From the NCBI GenBank assembly GCA_027048495.1, contig JALTWS010000019.1, positions 1 through 58,681 on the forward strand: a DNA stretch of 58,681 bases, given 5' to 3'. Origin of the DNA: Candidatus Azambacteria bacterium (GTDB lineage: Bacteria > Patescibacteriota > Minisyncoccia > GWC2-36-17 > M10-OD1-4). A program made the translations under genes and the position numbers. Position 1 is the first letter of the stretch, and each line of letters starts with the position of its first letter. Shown in pieces: positions 7,232-15,497 of this stretch. The notes beneath the pieces are model-generated. The model worked only from the letters and a program-made list of their open reading frames with translations, made no database searches and was not told the origin of the DNA.

Positions 7232-8548
7232 ATGCCAAAAAAGCCAAAAAAAACATTCCAAACTTTAAAAGGAACTTATGATGTTTTGCCGCAAGACCAA
7301 AAGTATTGGGAAAAAATAAAGGCTGTTCTTAAAAATTTGTCTTTGCATTATGGGTTTTCAAGGATAGATACTCCCGTTATTGAATATGCAGATCTTTATA
7401 CTTCTTCTGTTGGAGAGGCTACAGATGTAGTTCAAAAACAGATGTATATTTTCAAAACAAAAGGGAAAGATACAGTCGCTTTAAGACCAGAAGGCACGGC
7501 AGGAATAGCAAGAGCATATATTGAACATGGAATGATAAACTTGCCTCAGCCGGTTAAGTTATACTACATAGGCCCTATGTTTAGATATGAACAGCCACAA
7601 GCAGGAAGATTCAGGCAGTTTTATCAGGCTGGTTTTGAGGTTATCGGAGATAAAGATGCGTCTTATGATGCTCAAGTTATTAACTTGTTTATTAAAATCT
7701 GTTATGGTATAGGATTGAAAAATTTAAGCGTTAAAATAAACAGCATCGGATGCAAGCAGTGCAGGTCAGGATACAGAAGCCAGCTTTTGAGATATTATAG
7801 GTCAAGAATAAAAGGGCTATGTTCTGACTGTAAAAAAAGAGTCAAAATAAATCCATTAAGGCTTCTTGATTGCAAAGAAGAAAAGTGCCAGCCTGCAAAA
7901 ATAAATGCTCCTAATATAATAGACAGTTTATGCAAAGAGTGCCATGATCACTTTAAACTTGTTTTAGAGTTTTTAGACGAGCTTGAAATACCGTATTGTC
8001 TGGACCAATTTTTAGTGCGAGGATTTGATTACTATACAAAAACAGTGTTTGAGGTGTTTTTGGAAGATGAGCATATAGAAGGGGGAAGCGAGAAAACTCA
8101 TAAAAGGTCAAGTCTTGCAATTGGCGGAGGAGGAAGGTATGATTATCTTATTAAGATGCTTGGAGGTAAAGATGTGTCTGCTGTTGGTGCTGCTTTGGGA
8201 ATTGAAAGAGTCTTGGACGCTATGAAACAACAAAACGCAAGAGTGTCAGATTTGCAAAAGTCACAGGTGTTTTTGGTTCAGGTGGGTGAGTTAGGCAAGA
8301 AAAAAAGCATGAAGCTTTTTGATGAGCTTTCTTCTGCTGGAATATATGCTATGGAGGCTTTTGGAAGAAACAGCATATCTTCTCAACTTAAAATAGCAGA
8401 CAGAATGGGAGCTAAAATAAGTTTAATAACAGGACAAAAAGAAGCAATAGATGGAGATGTTATATTGCGGGATATGGAAACAGGAGCGCAAGAGATAATA
8501 CCTGTGGAGAAAATAGTAAAAGTTGTTAAAGAAAGGTTAAAAAAATAA
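7232..8548 (+). CDS. hisS: Histidyl-tRNA synthetase
   Basis: Class II synthetase that charges tRNA-His. 438 residues. Motif 2 is in FRYEQPQAGRFRQF, the histidine-specific motif in VRGFDYYTKTVFE, motif 3 in ALGIERV, and a C-terminal anticodon-binding domain follows. The insertion domain (about 170-235) has eight cysteines in CxxC-like pairs (CKQC, CSDC, CKEEKC, CKEC), which suggests one or two structural metal sites. Translation is probably coupled with lepB upstream and the HIT gene 1 base downstream. Confidence 0.97.
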   Translation: MPKKPKKTFQTLKGTYDVLPQDQKYWEKIKAVLKNLSLHYGFSRIDTPVIEYADLYTSSVGEATDVVQKQMYIFKTKGKDTVALRPEGTAGIARAYIEHGMINLPQPVKLYYIGPMFRYEQPQAGRFRQFYQAGFEVIGDKDASYDAQVINLFIKICYGIGLKNLSVKINSIGCKQCRSGYRSQLLRYYRSRIKGLCSDCKKRVKINPLRLLDCKEEKCQPAKINAPNIIDSLCKECHDHFKLVLEFLDELEIPYCLDQFLVRGFDYYTKTVFEVFLEDEHIEGGSEKTHKRSSLAIGGGGRYDYLIKMLGGKDVSAVGAALGIERVLDAMKQQNARVSDLQKSQVFLVQVGELGKKKSMKLFDELSSAGIYAMEAFGRNSISSQLKIADRMGAKISLITGQKEAIDGDVILRDMETGAQEIIPVEKIVKVVKERLKK

Positions 8549-8549
8549 A

Positions 8550-8885
8550 ATGGATTGTTTATTTTGCAAAATCACAAATAGAGAATTAAATTCAGATATC
8601 ATTTTAGAAAATGACAAGTTTTTGGTTTTTAAAGATATTCATCCAAAAGCGGATGTGCATGTTTTGATAGTGCCAAAAAAGCATATAGATTCTGTTGATC
8701 ACATAACAGAAGAAGATGCTAAGTTTTTGGGTGATATATTTTTGACAGCCAAAGAGGCGGCAAAAAAGCTGGGAGTTTCCCAAGCTTATAAGCTTGCCAT
8801 AAATGTCGGAAAAGATGGTGGTCAGGAAATAGACCATCTTCACATGCATCTTTTGGCTGAAAGAAAGGAGGTGTCAGACACATGA
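8550..8885 (+). CDS. HIT-family (HINT-like) nucleotide hydrolase
   Basis: 111 residues with the histidine triad HLHMH at 96-100 and an N-terminal CLFCK pair, like HINT proteins that hydrolyse purine-nucleoside phosphoramidates. Its physiological substrate here is unknown. Its stop overlaps the rpsU ATG by 4 bases (ATGA), so translation of bS21 is likely coupled to it. Confidence 0.92.
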   Translation: MDCLFCKITNRELNSDIILENDKFLVFKDIHPKADVHVLIVPKKHIDSVDHITEEDAKFLGDIFLTAKEAAKKLGVSQAYKLAINVGKDGGQEIDHLHMHLLAERKEVSDT

Positions 8886-9121
8886 TAGAAGCAAAAAGAA
8901 AAGAAGGAGAATCAACTGGAGCTTTTTTAAGGAGATTTACAAGAAAAATTCAGCAAAGCCATATATTACAAAAAGCAAGAAAAGCAAGATTTTTGGAAAG
9001 AAAAAAATCAAAAAGGCAGATAAGAGAATCAGCTATAAGAAGAGCAAAAATAGCTCAGGAAAAAGAAAGATTATATAAATTAGGTAAAATAAGCGAAAAT
9101 GAGTATAAAAAAGGAAATTAA
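8882..9121 (+). CDS. rpsU: Small-subunit ribosomal protein bS21
   Basis: 79 residues, strongly basic, with the bS21 core (EGESTGAFLRRFTRK) followed by a long Arg/Lys-rich helix. bS21 sits on the 30S platform near the anti-Shine-Dalgarno region and helps mRNA start selection. That is of interest here because start signals are of two kinds. It overlaps the HIT gene by 4 bases and the next gene by 23 bases. Confidence 0.85.
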   Translation: MIEAKRKEGESTGAFLRRFTRKIQQSHILQKARKARFLERKKSKRQIRESAIRRAKIAQEKERLYKLGKISENEYKKGN

Positions 9122-9545
9122 TGATGATTTCAAAGAGGCTTTCAAGTCAAAAGATGATCTTAAAAAAACTGTCCTTGCTTCTTTGAAATCAGAAATAAAA
9201 AACAAAGAGATAGACAACAAAGGTCAGGAGCTTTCTGATGAGCAGATAATTAGCTTGATTTCTTCTGAAATTAAAAAAAGAAGGGAGTCAGCAAAACAAT
9301 ACAAAGAGGGCGGAAGAGATGATCTTGCGCAAAACGAAGAAAAAGAAGCTGAAATATTGCAAAAATATTTGCCAGAACAGCTTTCTGACCAAGAGCTGGA
9401 TGATATGATAGATGATGCCATATCTCAAACTCAAGCAAAAGAAGCGTCTGACATGGGAAAGGTGATGTCTTTTCTGAAGGATAAAATAAAAGGCAGGGCA
9501 GACGGAGCAAAAGTAGCTTCTCTGGTAAAAAATAAATTGTCTTAG
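9099..9545 (+). CDS. GatB/YqeY-domain protein
   Basis: 148 residues matching the YqeY family, a helical protein resembling the tRNA-binding tail of the GatB amidotransferase subunit. Seen here are an N-terminal helical part (KEINDDFKEAF, VLASLKSEIKNKEI) and the conserved PEQLSD segment. It commonly sits next to rpsU, as here. The precise function is unproven. Its start lies inside the rpsU reading frame. Confidence 0.9.
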   Translation: MSIKKEINDDFKEAFKSKDDLKKTVLASLKSEIKNKEIDNKGQELSDEQIISLISSEIKKRRESAKQYKEGGRDDLAQNEEKEAEILQKYLPEQLSDQELDDMIDDAISQTQAKEASDMGKVMSFLKDKIKGRADGAKVASLVKNKLS

Positions 9546-9549
9546 TGAG

Positions 9550-9583
9550 ACTTAACGCCAGTTTTGCAAAACTGGCGTTAAGT
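9550..9583. repeat. Perfect 34-base palindrome between yqeY-like and ybeY
   Basis: The left arm ACTTAACGCCAGTTTTG (9550-9566) is followed with no loop by its exact reverse complement (9567-9583). It overlaps the expected -35 region of the ybeY promoter (TATAAT at 9587-9592). It could be an operator, a terminator stem, or a mobile palindrome like those at 19706, 19762 and 55558. Confidence 0.85.
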
Positions 9584-9610
9584 TGTTATAATTCAAACAA
9601 AAGAAAGATC

Positions 9611-10066
9611 ATGCTTGATCTGGACATTGGTGTTTCAAACAAAACAAAAAAAAAGATAGATTTAAATTGCTTAAAAAAAGCTGCACTTTTAACAACAAAA
9701 GAGCTTTATTGCGGTAAAAAGCAAGTAGAAATAAGTTTGGTTTTTGTCGGAGAAAAAAAAATTAGAGAGTTAAATAAAAAATACAGAAAAAAGAATAAGA
9801 TAACAGATGTTTTGTCATTTAGCTTCTTTGAGAGCGGAGACAACTTTTTATCTGATAAGTTAAATTTGGGAGAGATATTTGTGTGTGTTTCTTATGCTGA
9901 GAAAAATGCCAGAAAAAAGGGTGTTAGTTTAAAAAAGGAATTGGCTTTGCTTGTTGTTCATGGAGTTGTACATCTTTTTGGTATAGACCATGAAAGATCA
10001 GAGAAAGAATATAAAAAGACGGAAAAGATACAAAACAAGATTTTAAGTTTATTATTTAAAAAATAA
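9611..10066 (+). CDS. ybeY: Endoribonuclease YbeY (rRNA maturation)
   Basis: Metal-dependent RNase involved in 16S rRNA 3' processing and ribosome quality control. 151 residues. The zinc motif HGVVHLFGIDHE gives the three metal histidines. ATG 9611 is chosen over an upstream in-frame start because that extension runs through the palindrome and the TATAAT box at 9587-9592. ftsA follows 5 bases later. Confidence 0.93.
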   Translation: MLDLDIGVSNKTKKKIDLNCLKKAALLTTKELYCGKKQVEISLVFVGEKKIRELNKKYRKKNKITDVLSFSFFESGDNFLSDKLNLGEIFVCVSYAEKNARKKGVSLKKELALLVVHGVVHLFGIDHERSEKEYKKTEKIQNKILSLLFKK

Positions 10067-10071
10067 AAACA

Positions 10072-11298
10072 GTGGCAAAAGAACATATAATATGTGGCTT
10101 GGACATAGGGACTGCCAAAACAAGGGCAGTAGTTTTGCAATATAAAAAAGGGGCAGAAAAGCTTTCTGTTGTTGGCGTTGGAGAGGTTTTATCATCTGGA
10201 GTAAGAAGGGGGGTTGTTTCTGATATGAATGAAGTTTCAAATGCTATTTCTGAGGCTGTTGGTTTGGCAGAAAAAACCTCCGGTAGAGAAATAAATTCAG
10301 TTTTTGTAAATCTCTCTGGATCTCATATAGGATCCAGAGTTTCAAAAGGAGTGGTTGCTGTTTCAAGGGCAGATCAGGAGATATCTCAAGAAGATGTAAA
10401 CAGGGTTCTTCAGACAACAGAAGCTGTATCAATTCCTCCAAACAGAAAAATAGTTCATGTTATTCCAAAAGAATTTATGATAGACGGCGAAGGGGGAGTG
10501 GTTGATCCTTTGGGAATGAAGGGCATAAGACTAGAAGTAAATGCTTTGGTTGTTGATTGTTCTGTGCCTGTTATAAACAATGTAACAAAAGCTGTGTCTG
10601 ATGCAGGACTTGATTTGGAAGAACTTGTTGTTTCTCCGCTTGCTTCTTCTAAATCTGTGCTTTCAAAAAGACAAAAAGAGCTTGGCGTTATGGTGCTTGA
10701 TATGGGCGCTGGAACAACAAGCATGTCTATTTACGAAGATGGAAGTATTTCTCATGTTGCTGTTTTGCCAATAGGCGCATCTCATATAACAAATGATATA
10801 GCAATAGGATTAAGGACAGAAGTTGATGTTGCAGAAAAGATAAAACTGGAGCATGGAACAGCAGATGTAAAAAGTGTAAACAAAAAAGAAATGCTTAGCT
10901 TAGCTGAGTTTGGGCTTGAAGATGGCGGCTCTGTTTCCAAAAGACATGTTGCAGAGATAATAAGAGCAAGACTTGATGAAACATTTGAGCTTATTTATAA
11001 AGAATTAAAAAAGGTTTCAAAGCAGGGGCTTTTGCCGGGAGGGGTTGTGCTTGTTGGCGGAGGAGCAAAAATGCCTTATATAGTTGAGTTAGCAAAAGAA
11101 AAGCTAAAGCTTCCTGTTCAGATAGGATTTCCAAATTCTGATATAGATGGAATTTTAGATAATATAGCAGATCCTGAATACGCTTCTGTTTTGGGACTTG
11201 GGCTTTTTGGCTTTGACGAAGTTGAAAGAGATTATTTTTCTTCTTCTGACGGCGCTTTTGGAAAAATAAAAAAATTTTTCAAGACATTCATGCCTTAA
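10072..11298 (+). CDS. ftsA: Cell division protein FtsA
   Basis: Actin-like ATPase that ties FtsZ filaments to the membrane. 408 residues starting at GTG. The nucleotide-fold motifs are CGLDIGTAKT at the N-terminus, MVLDMGAGTTSMS (phosphate 2) and VLVGGGAKMP (adenosine). The C-terminus, KIKKFFKTFMP, is the amphipathic membrane-targeting helix. It is followed by ftsZ after 58 bases, the classical division pair. Confidence 0.96.
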   Translation: MAKEHIICGLDIGTAKTRAVVLQYKKGAEKLSVVGVGEVLSSGVRRGVVSDMNEVSNAISEAVGLAEKTSGREINSVFVNLSGSHIGSRVSKGVVAVSRADQEISQEDVNRVLQTTEAVSIPPNRKIVHVIPKEFMIDGEGGVVDPLGMKGIRLEVNALVVDCSVPVINNVTKAVSDAGLDLEELVVSPLASSKSVLSKRQKELGVMVLDMGAGTTSMSIYEDGSISHVAVLPIGASHITNDIAIGLRTEVDVAEKIKLEHGTADVKSVNKKEMLSLAEFGLEDGGSVSKRHVAEIIRARLDETFELIYKELKKVSKQGLLPGGVVLVGGGAKMPYIVELAKEKLKLPVQIGFPNSDIDGILDNIADPEYASVLGLGLFGFDEVERDYFSSSDGAFGKIKKFFKTFMP

Positions 11299-11356
11299 TT
11301 TGCAAAATATTTTTGTTTGTATTAAAGTATGTAGGTAATTAATATAATTTAAAAAT

Positions 11357-12589
11357 ATGAGTCAAGTAAAACCAGATATAGAAACATTTGCAAGAATAAA
11401 AGTTGTTGGAATAGGCGGTGGAGGAGGAAACGCTGTCAGCCGTATGGTAGAATCAAAAATAAAAGGAGTTGATTTCATAACGATAAACACAGATGCGCAA
11501 GATCTTCATCATTCTGCCGCAAAGACAAAAATTCATATTGGAAAAAGCACTACAAGAGGGCTGGGAGCTGGTATGAATCCAGATGTTGGAAGGCAGGCTG
11601 CAGAAGAGTCAAGAGAAGAGATACAAGAGGCTTTAAAAGGAGCTGATCTTGTTTTTGTAACTTGTGGTATGGGTGGAGGAACAGGAACAGGAGGGTCTCC
11701 TGTTGTTGCAGAAATTGCAAAAAATATAGGAGCTTTAACTATTGGCGTTGTTACAAAGCCTTTTTCTTTTGAAGGCATACAAAGGGCTCGCCTTGCAGAA
11801 GAAGGGCTTGAAAATTTAAAAGAAAAAGTTGACGCTTTAGTTACAATACCAAACGACAGGATTTTTAACATCATAGAGAAAAAAACTTCGGTTATGGGAT
11901 CTTTTGCTTTGGTTGATGCTATATTGCAACAAGCCGTTCAAGGCATCTCAGACCTTATAACTTTACCCGGAATTATAAATGTAGATTTTGCAGACATTAA
12001 AGCGATAATGCAAAATACTGGATCTGCCTTGATGGGAATAGGGGTAGCTTCTGGAGAAGATAGAGCTGTTGAAGCGGCAAAAGCGGCTATTAACTCTCCT
12101 TTGCTTGAAGTGTCTATTGAGGGTGCAAGAGGAGTGCTGTTTTCTGTGGCGGGAGGCCAAGATATGAGTATGATGGAGATAAACGATGCCGCAAAGGTTA
12201 TTTCAGAATATGTTGATCCTGATGCAAGAATAATATTTGGAGCGCTAAATGATCCAAGAATTAAAAAAGGAGAAATTAAAATAACGGTTATAGCAACAGG
12301 ATTTGGAGATGAAGCCATAAAAAAAGATGAAGAAAAAATAACCGTTCCTGATTTTGACAGTTTCAAAAAAGAAAAAGAAGATGCAAAAAATTTAGATTTA
12401 AGCAACAATGATGCTGAATTTAAAGAAGGAATAGTAAGGGTAAAATCAAAACAAAACGAAGATAATTCTGAGAAAAGTTCTATTCAAAACGAGGAAAAAA
12501 CAAGCCTTAAAAAAAGATTGTTTTCTTCTGTTGATGATGATGACTCTTCTGAGTGGGATATACCTGCATTTATAAGAAGAAAAAAATAA
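11357..12589 (+). CDS. ftsZ: Cell division protein FtsZ
   Basis: Tubulin-like GTPase that forms the division ring. 410 residues: a GTP-binding N-terminal domain with GGGGNAV and the tubulin signature GGGTGTG (106-112), the synergy T7 loop region (NVDFADIKAIM), an acidic and Lys-rich linker (about 320-395), and the conserved C-terminal peptide WDIPAFIRRKK that docks on FtsA. It forms an operon with ftsA. Confidence 0.98.
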   Translation: MSQVKPDIETFARIKVVGIGGGGGNAVSRMVESKIKGVDFITINTDAQDLHHSAAKTKIHIGKSTTRGLGAGMNPDVGRQAAEESREEIQEALKGADLVFVTCGMGGGTGTGGSPVVAEIAKNIGALTIGVVTKPFSFEGIQRARLAEEGLENLKEKVDALVTIPNDRIFNIIEKKTSVMGSFALVDAILQQAVQGISDLITLPGIINVDFADIKAIMQNTGSALMGIGVASGEDRAVEAAKAAINSPLLEVSIEGARGVLFSVAGGQDMSMMEINDAAKVISEYVDPDARIIFGALNDPRIKKGEIKITVIATGFGDEAIKKDEEKITVPDFDSFKKEKEDAKNLDLSNNDAEFKEGIVRVKSKQNEDNSEKSSIQNEEKTSLKKRLFSSVDDDDSSEWDIPAFIRRKK

Positions 12590-12730
12590 AATTTTCAGAA
12601 CTTCTATTTTTGGCGCGTTTTTTCGTTCTAATTTAAAATTCTTATCAGTTGTGTATTGAGTACAACTGGCTTCAAATTAAATTTTAACTTACACTTCAAA
12701 TCGCATTTAATATATGTAATAACAAAACAA

Positions 12731-12757
12731 AAACCTGTCAAAATAGGCGGGTTTTTT
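12731..12757 (+). terminator. Intrinsic terminator downstream of ftsZ
   Basis: AAACCTGTC (12731-12739) pairs, with two G-U pairs, with GGCGGGTTT (12746-12754). A T run follows. Confidence 0.75.
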
Positions 12758-12797
12758 ATTTGTAATAAAGTTCACGAACATGTATAATTTCAATATT

Positions 12798-13316
12798 ATG
12801 AAAAATATAAAATGGGTTTCTGTTGGGGGTGGCAGAAAGATAAATCAAAAAATAAAAGATGATATAAAAAAGGCAGTTTCTGAAAAAATGAAACAGGGTT
12901 TTGGGTTGGTTTCTGGTGGTGCTCCGGGAGTTGATTTTTATGCAACAAAAGTGGCTTTGGAGTTTGATAAAAATGCAGAAAGAATAAAAATTTTTTTGCC
13001 AACGAGTTTAGATATTTATTTTAAATATTTTAAACCGAGAATTGAAAGCGGAAAAATTTCAGAAAGTGAATTTTTAGAATTAAAAAATCAATTAGAGTAT
13101 ATAAAAAGCAAAAATCCTAATGCTTTGGTGGAAAATGATGAAAAAGAGGTAAATAAAGATTCTTTTCACAAAAGAAATGCTCAAATTGTTGATTTTGCAG
13201 ATGAGCTTTTGTCTTTTTGGGTAAATAAAGATTCAGGCACATGGTTTGCAATTGAATATGCAAAACAAAAAGGTGTTCCAGTAAAAATTTATGAATATAA
13301 AATTGATTTTAATTAA
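12798..13316 (+). CDS. Rossmann-fold protein, DprA/SLOG-like (tentative)
   Basis: 172 residues. The N-terminal beta strand WVSVGGGRK and the motif LVSGGAPGVDFYA (about 38-50) resemble the nucleotide-binding loop of DprA/LOG (SLOG) proteins, where SGGAxGxD is typical. The middle and end (HKRNAQIVDFADELLSFW, SGTWFAIEYAKQKGVPV) also fit the DprA-like layout of residue blocks. No other domain is seen. ATG 12798 is chosen over 12780 because TATAAT (12783-12788) overlaps the upstream start. Ligand and role are unknown; it could sense a nucleotide signal or bind DNA. Confidence 0.6.
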   Translation: MKNIKWVSVGGGRKINQKIKDDIKKAVSEKMKQGFGLVSGGAPGVDFYATKVALEFDKNAERIKIFLPTSLDIYFKYFKPRIESGKISESEFLELKNQLEYIKSKNPNALVENDEKEVNKDSFHKRNAQIVDFADELLSFWVNKDSGTWFAIEYAKQKGVPVKIYEYKIDFN

Positions 13317-13336
13317 GTTATTTAAATATAAAGTAT

Positions 13337-13783
13337 ATGAAGCACAGCAAAAAAATTAAATTAGTTTTAGATCTTTTAAAAGATGAAGTTAAAGGAGATA
13401 CTAAGTCTGCTTTGAAAAAAATTACAAAAGACTATACTATGACTTGGGTATATAAATCAAAAGATGGATTATTTCCAACGGAAAAAGTTAAATCAGAAAA
13501 TGATATAAAAGATATTTATAATATAAAAAGAAGAAAGTATGAAATAAAAAATATCGCAGAAGGAAAAGATGTTGTGATGATTGAAATGATAGAAAGCTAT
13601 CCCGATCCAAAAACAAAAAAGGTATTTAAAACTCCATTAGTGATCGTGCTTGAATTTAAAAACGGGAAAGTTAGAACAGGTAGACATTATTGTGATCCGA
13701 GAATTTCTTTTATGAATTTGAGCAAAAGGGAAATAAGCAAAATATATAAAAATAATAATGAAAAAAGAATTATTATAAAATAA
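13337..13783 (+). CDS. SnoaL-like (NTF2-fold) protein, function unknown
   Basis: 148 residues. The C-terminal segment GKVRTGRHYCDPR resembles SnoaL-like/ketosteroid-isomerase-related cone folds, a scaffold for many small enzymes and binding proteins. The N-terminal half is helical and basic. It follows the SLOG-like gene by 20 bases and may share its transcript. The substrate cannot be inferred. Confidence 0.5.
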   Translation: MKHSKKIKLVLDLLKDEVKGDTKSALKKITKDYTMTWVYKSKDGLFPTEKVKSENDIKDIYNIKRRKYEIKNIAEGKDVVMIEMIESYPDPKTKKVFKTPLVIVLEFKNGKVRTGRHYCDPRISFMNLSKREISKIYKNNNEKRIIIK

Positions 13784-13785
13784 TT

Positions 13786-13821
13786 AACTCTATAATTAAT
13801 TATAGAGTTAATTATAGAGTT
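13786..13821 (+). promoter_or_regulatory. Triple 12-bp operator upstream of the orphan AbrB-type gene
   Basis: AACTCTATAATT (13786-13797) is followed directly by its reverse complement AATTATAGAGTT (13798-13809), and then by a second direct copy of that half-site (13810-13821). The last copy ends 4 bases before the TATAAT box (13826-13831) of the downstream gene, so a bound protein would block its promoter. Confidence 0.75.
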
Positions 13822-13837
13822 ATGATATAATTATTTT

Positions 13838-14017
13838 ATGGCAAGAAGAAAATTAGAAGAAAGAAACATAAGAAAGCTAACCCGCACAGGTAGGGGAAGG
13901 AGCATATTGGTGACTTTACCGATAGAGCTTGTGCGTGAGCTTGGCTGGAGAGAAAAGCAGAAAGTAACAGTCAGAAAAATCGGGAAAAAGCTTATAATAG
14001 AAGATTGGAAAAAATAA
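13838..14017 (+). CDS. Small AbrB-like DNA-binding protein (59 aa)
   Basis: A basic 59-residue protein. The N-terminus is Arg/Lys-rich; the second half, RGRSILVTLPIELVRELGW then VTVRKIGKKLII, has the strand-loop-helix-strand pattern of SpoVT/AbrB domains (compare the GQITLPSKWR motif of the antitoxin at 4614). No toxin gene follows. ATG 13838 lies 6 bases after TATAAT, so the mRNA is probably leaderless. Three operator half-sites just upstream suggest autorepression. comEC starts 13 bases downstream. Confidence 0.7.
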   Translation: MARRKLEERNIRKLTRTGRGRSILVTLPIELVRELGWREKQKVTVRKIGKKLIIEDWKK

Positions 14018-14030
14018 TTTGTGGTTTTAA

Positions 14031-15386
14031 ATGCTCTCAAAATCTAAAACATTTTTATGTCTGATGCTTTCTTTTTTGGGAGGCGTTTTTTATTTTACCT
14101 TTTTTGGTTTTGAGCTGTTTGGTATTTTGTTCTCTTTTTCTTTGTTTTTGGTTTTTTTGTTCTCTTTTTTTGAAAAAAGAGATTTTTTTATTTTGGGGAT
14201 TTTCTTTTTGGTGTTTTTGTTTGGCGGATTTTGGTATCAAAATTCAATTCCAAAAAATTTGGATCTTAAAAAATATGTTGGCAAAAATCTGCAAATAGAA
14301 GCAAATATAATATCTGAGCCGGAGTTTAAAGGAAATAAGCAAAAGTTCGTTGTAAGAACAAAGCAAAAAGAGAAAATTCTAATAAATACAACAAGATATC
14401 CAGAATATCAATATGGAGATGTTGTATTTATAAAAGGCAAGTTAAAAGAACCGGAAAATTTTTCTGGATTTAACTACAAAGCCTATCTTGCAAAAGATGA
14501 TATATATTTTTTGATGCAAAGGCCTAAAATTGAGATTAAAAAAACAGGAGAGGGAAATAAACTTGTTTTGGCTTTGTTTGCTTTAAAAAAGAATTTTTCC
14601 CAAAACATAAAAGAACTTTTGCCTTCTCCAGAAGCGGACTTTATTGTCGGGATACTTTTTGGTTCAAAATCAGAAATTCCTCCCAAGCTTTATGATGATT
14701 TTATAAAGACCGGAACTGCGCATATTATAGCTTTGTCAGGTTTTAACATTACCATTATTGTTATGTTTTTGGCGTGGATTTTTAGTCATTTTTTAAAAAG
14801 CCAAAAAGTAGTTGTAATATCAGCAATAGTTGTAATTACTCTTTTTGTTATTATGACTGGCGCTTCCTCTTCTGTTGTGCGAGCGGCTTTGATGGGATCT
14901 GTTTTGCTTTTAGCAAGGTATTACGGAAGGGCAAAACATTCTTTGAATGCTCTTGTTTTTGCCGCTTTGCTTATGGTTCTATTCAATCCGAAAATTTTAG
15001 TTTTTGATGTTTCTTTTCAGCTTTCTTTTTTAGCAACTTTGGGACTTTTGTATATTTATCCTTATTTTAAAAATAAATTCACTAAAATTCCGGATTTTTT
15101 CTCATTAAGAGATACAGTATCGGCTACATTATCTGCTCAAATCGCTGTGTTGCCTATTTTGCTTTACAATTTTAAGCAGGTATCTTTGATTGCCCCCGTT
15201 GTAAATGTCTTAATATTGCCTTTAATACCACCAGCTATGCTTTTGGGTTTTTTGGCGGGGCTTATTGGATTTTTTTCCATAGCACTTGCAAAGTTGTTTG
15301 TATTTCCGCTTTGGATGATTTTGTTTTATCAAATAAAAACTATAGAGTTTTTTGGCGGCTTGTCTTTTTCATCAATAGCCTTCTAA
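14031..15386 (+). CDS. comEC: ComEC, N-terminal fragment: DNA-uptake channel domain
   Basis: ComEC carries single-stranded DNA across the inner membrane during natural transformation. These 451 residues hold the N-terminal membrane helices, a soluble OB-like domain (about 80-170) and the Competence domain, with the signature segments HIIALSGFNITII, MTGASSSVVRAALMG and FDVSFQLSFLATLG. The protein stops right after the late membrane helices. The remaining part, the metallo-beta-lactamase domain, starts at 16256, with a RAYT transposase and its repeats in between. The two parts together (about 740 residues) equal one normal ComEC. Confidence 0.9.
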   Translation: MLSKSKTFLCLMLSFLGGVFYFTFFGFELFGILFSFSLFLVFLFSFFEKRDFFILGIFFLVFLFGGFWYQNSIPKNLDLKKYVGKNLQIEANIISEPEFKGNKQKFVVRTKQKEKILINTTRYPEYQYGDVVFIKGKLKEPENFSGFNYKAYLAKDDIYFLMQRPKIEIKKTGEGNKLVLALFALKKNFSQNIKELLPSPEADFIVGILFGSKSEIPPKLYDDFIKTGTAHIIALSGFNITIIVMFLAWIFSHFLKSQKVVVISAIVVITLFVIMTGASSSVVRAALMGSVLLLARYYGRAKHSLNALVFAALLMVLFNPKILVFDVSFQLSFLATLGLLYIYPYFKNKFTKIPDFFSLRDTVSATLSAQIAVLPILLYNFKQVSLIAPVVNVLILPLIPPAMLLGFLAGLIGFFSIALAKLFVFPLWMILFYQIKTIEFFGGLSFSSIAF

Positions 15387-15427
15387 TCTCTTAATTATCC
15401 AACCGCTAAAATTCTAATGTAGTAATG

Positions 15428-15473
15428 TAGAGGTTCAACCTCTATAAAAAAGTTGTAGAGGTTGAACCTCTAC
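15428..15473. repeat. Upstream REP pair (REPIN-like)
   Basis: Two near-identical palindromes that differ in their centre base. TAGAGGTT-C-AACCTCTA is at 15428-15444 and GTAGAGGTT-G-AACCTCTAC at 15455-15473. The second supplies TTGAAC (15462-15467), which with TATAAT at 15486-15491 (18-base spacer) forms a promoter for the transposase. Confidence 0.88.
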
Positions 15474-15497
15474 AGATATTATTGGTATAATTTTGTT

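Noticed and set aside
7053-7256. Minus-strand ORF opposite the lepB 3' end
   Set aside because: Covers the lepB box with catalytic-domain conservation on the other strand; no independent support.
11938-12408. 156-residue minus-strand ORF inside ftsZ
   Set aside because: Mirror frame of a well-conserved gene; Ser/Ile-rich composition is typical of an antisense artefact.
12648-12676. Hairpin between ftsZ and the SLOG-like gene as a separate element
   Set aside because: AGTTGT/ACAACT is only 6 bp with a long loop. The true terminator is the hairpin at 12731-12757.
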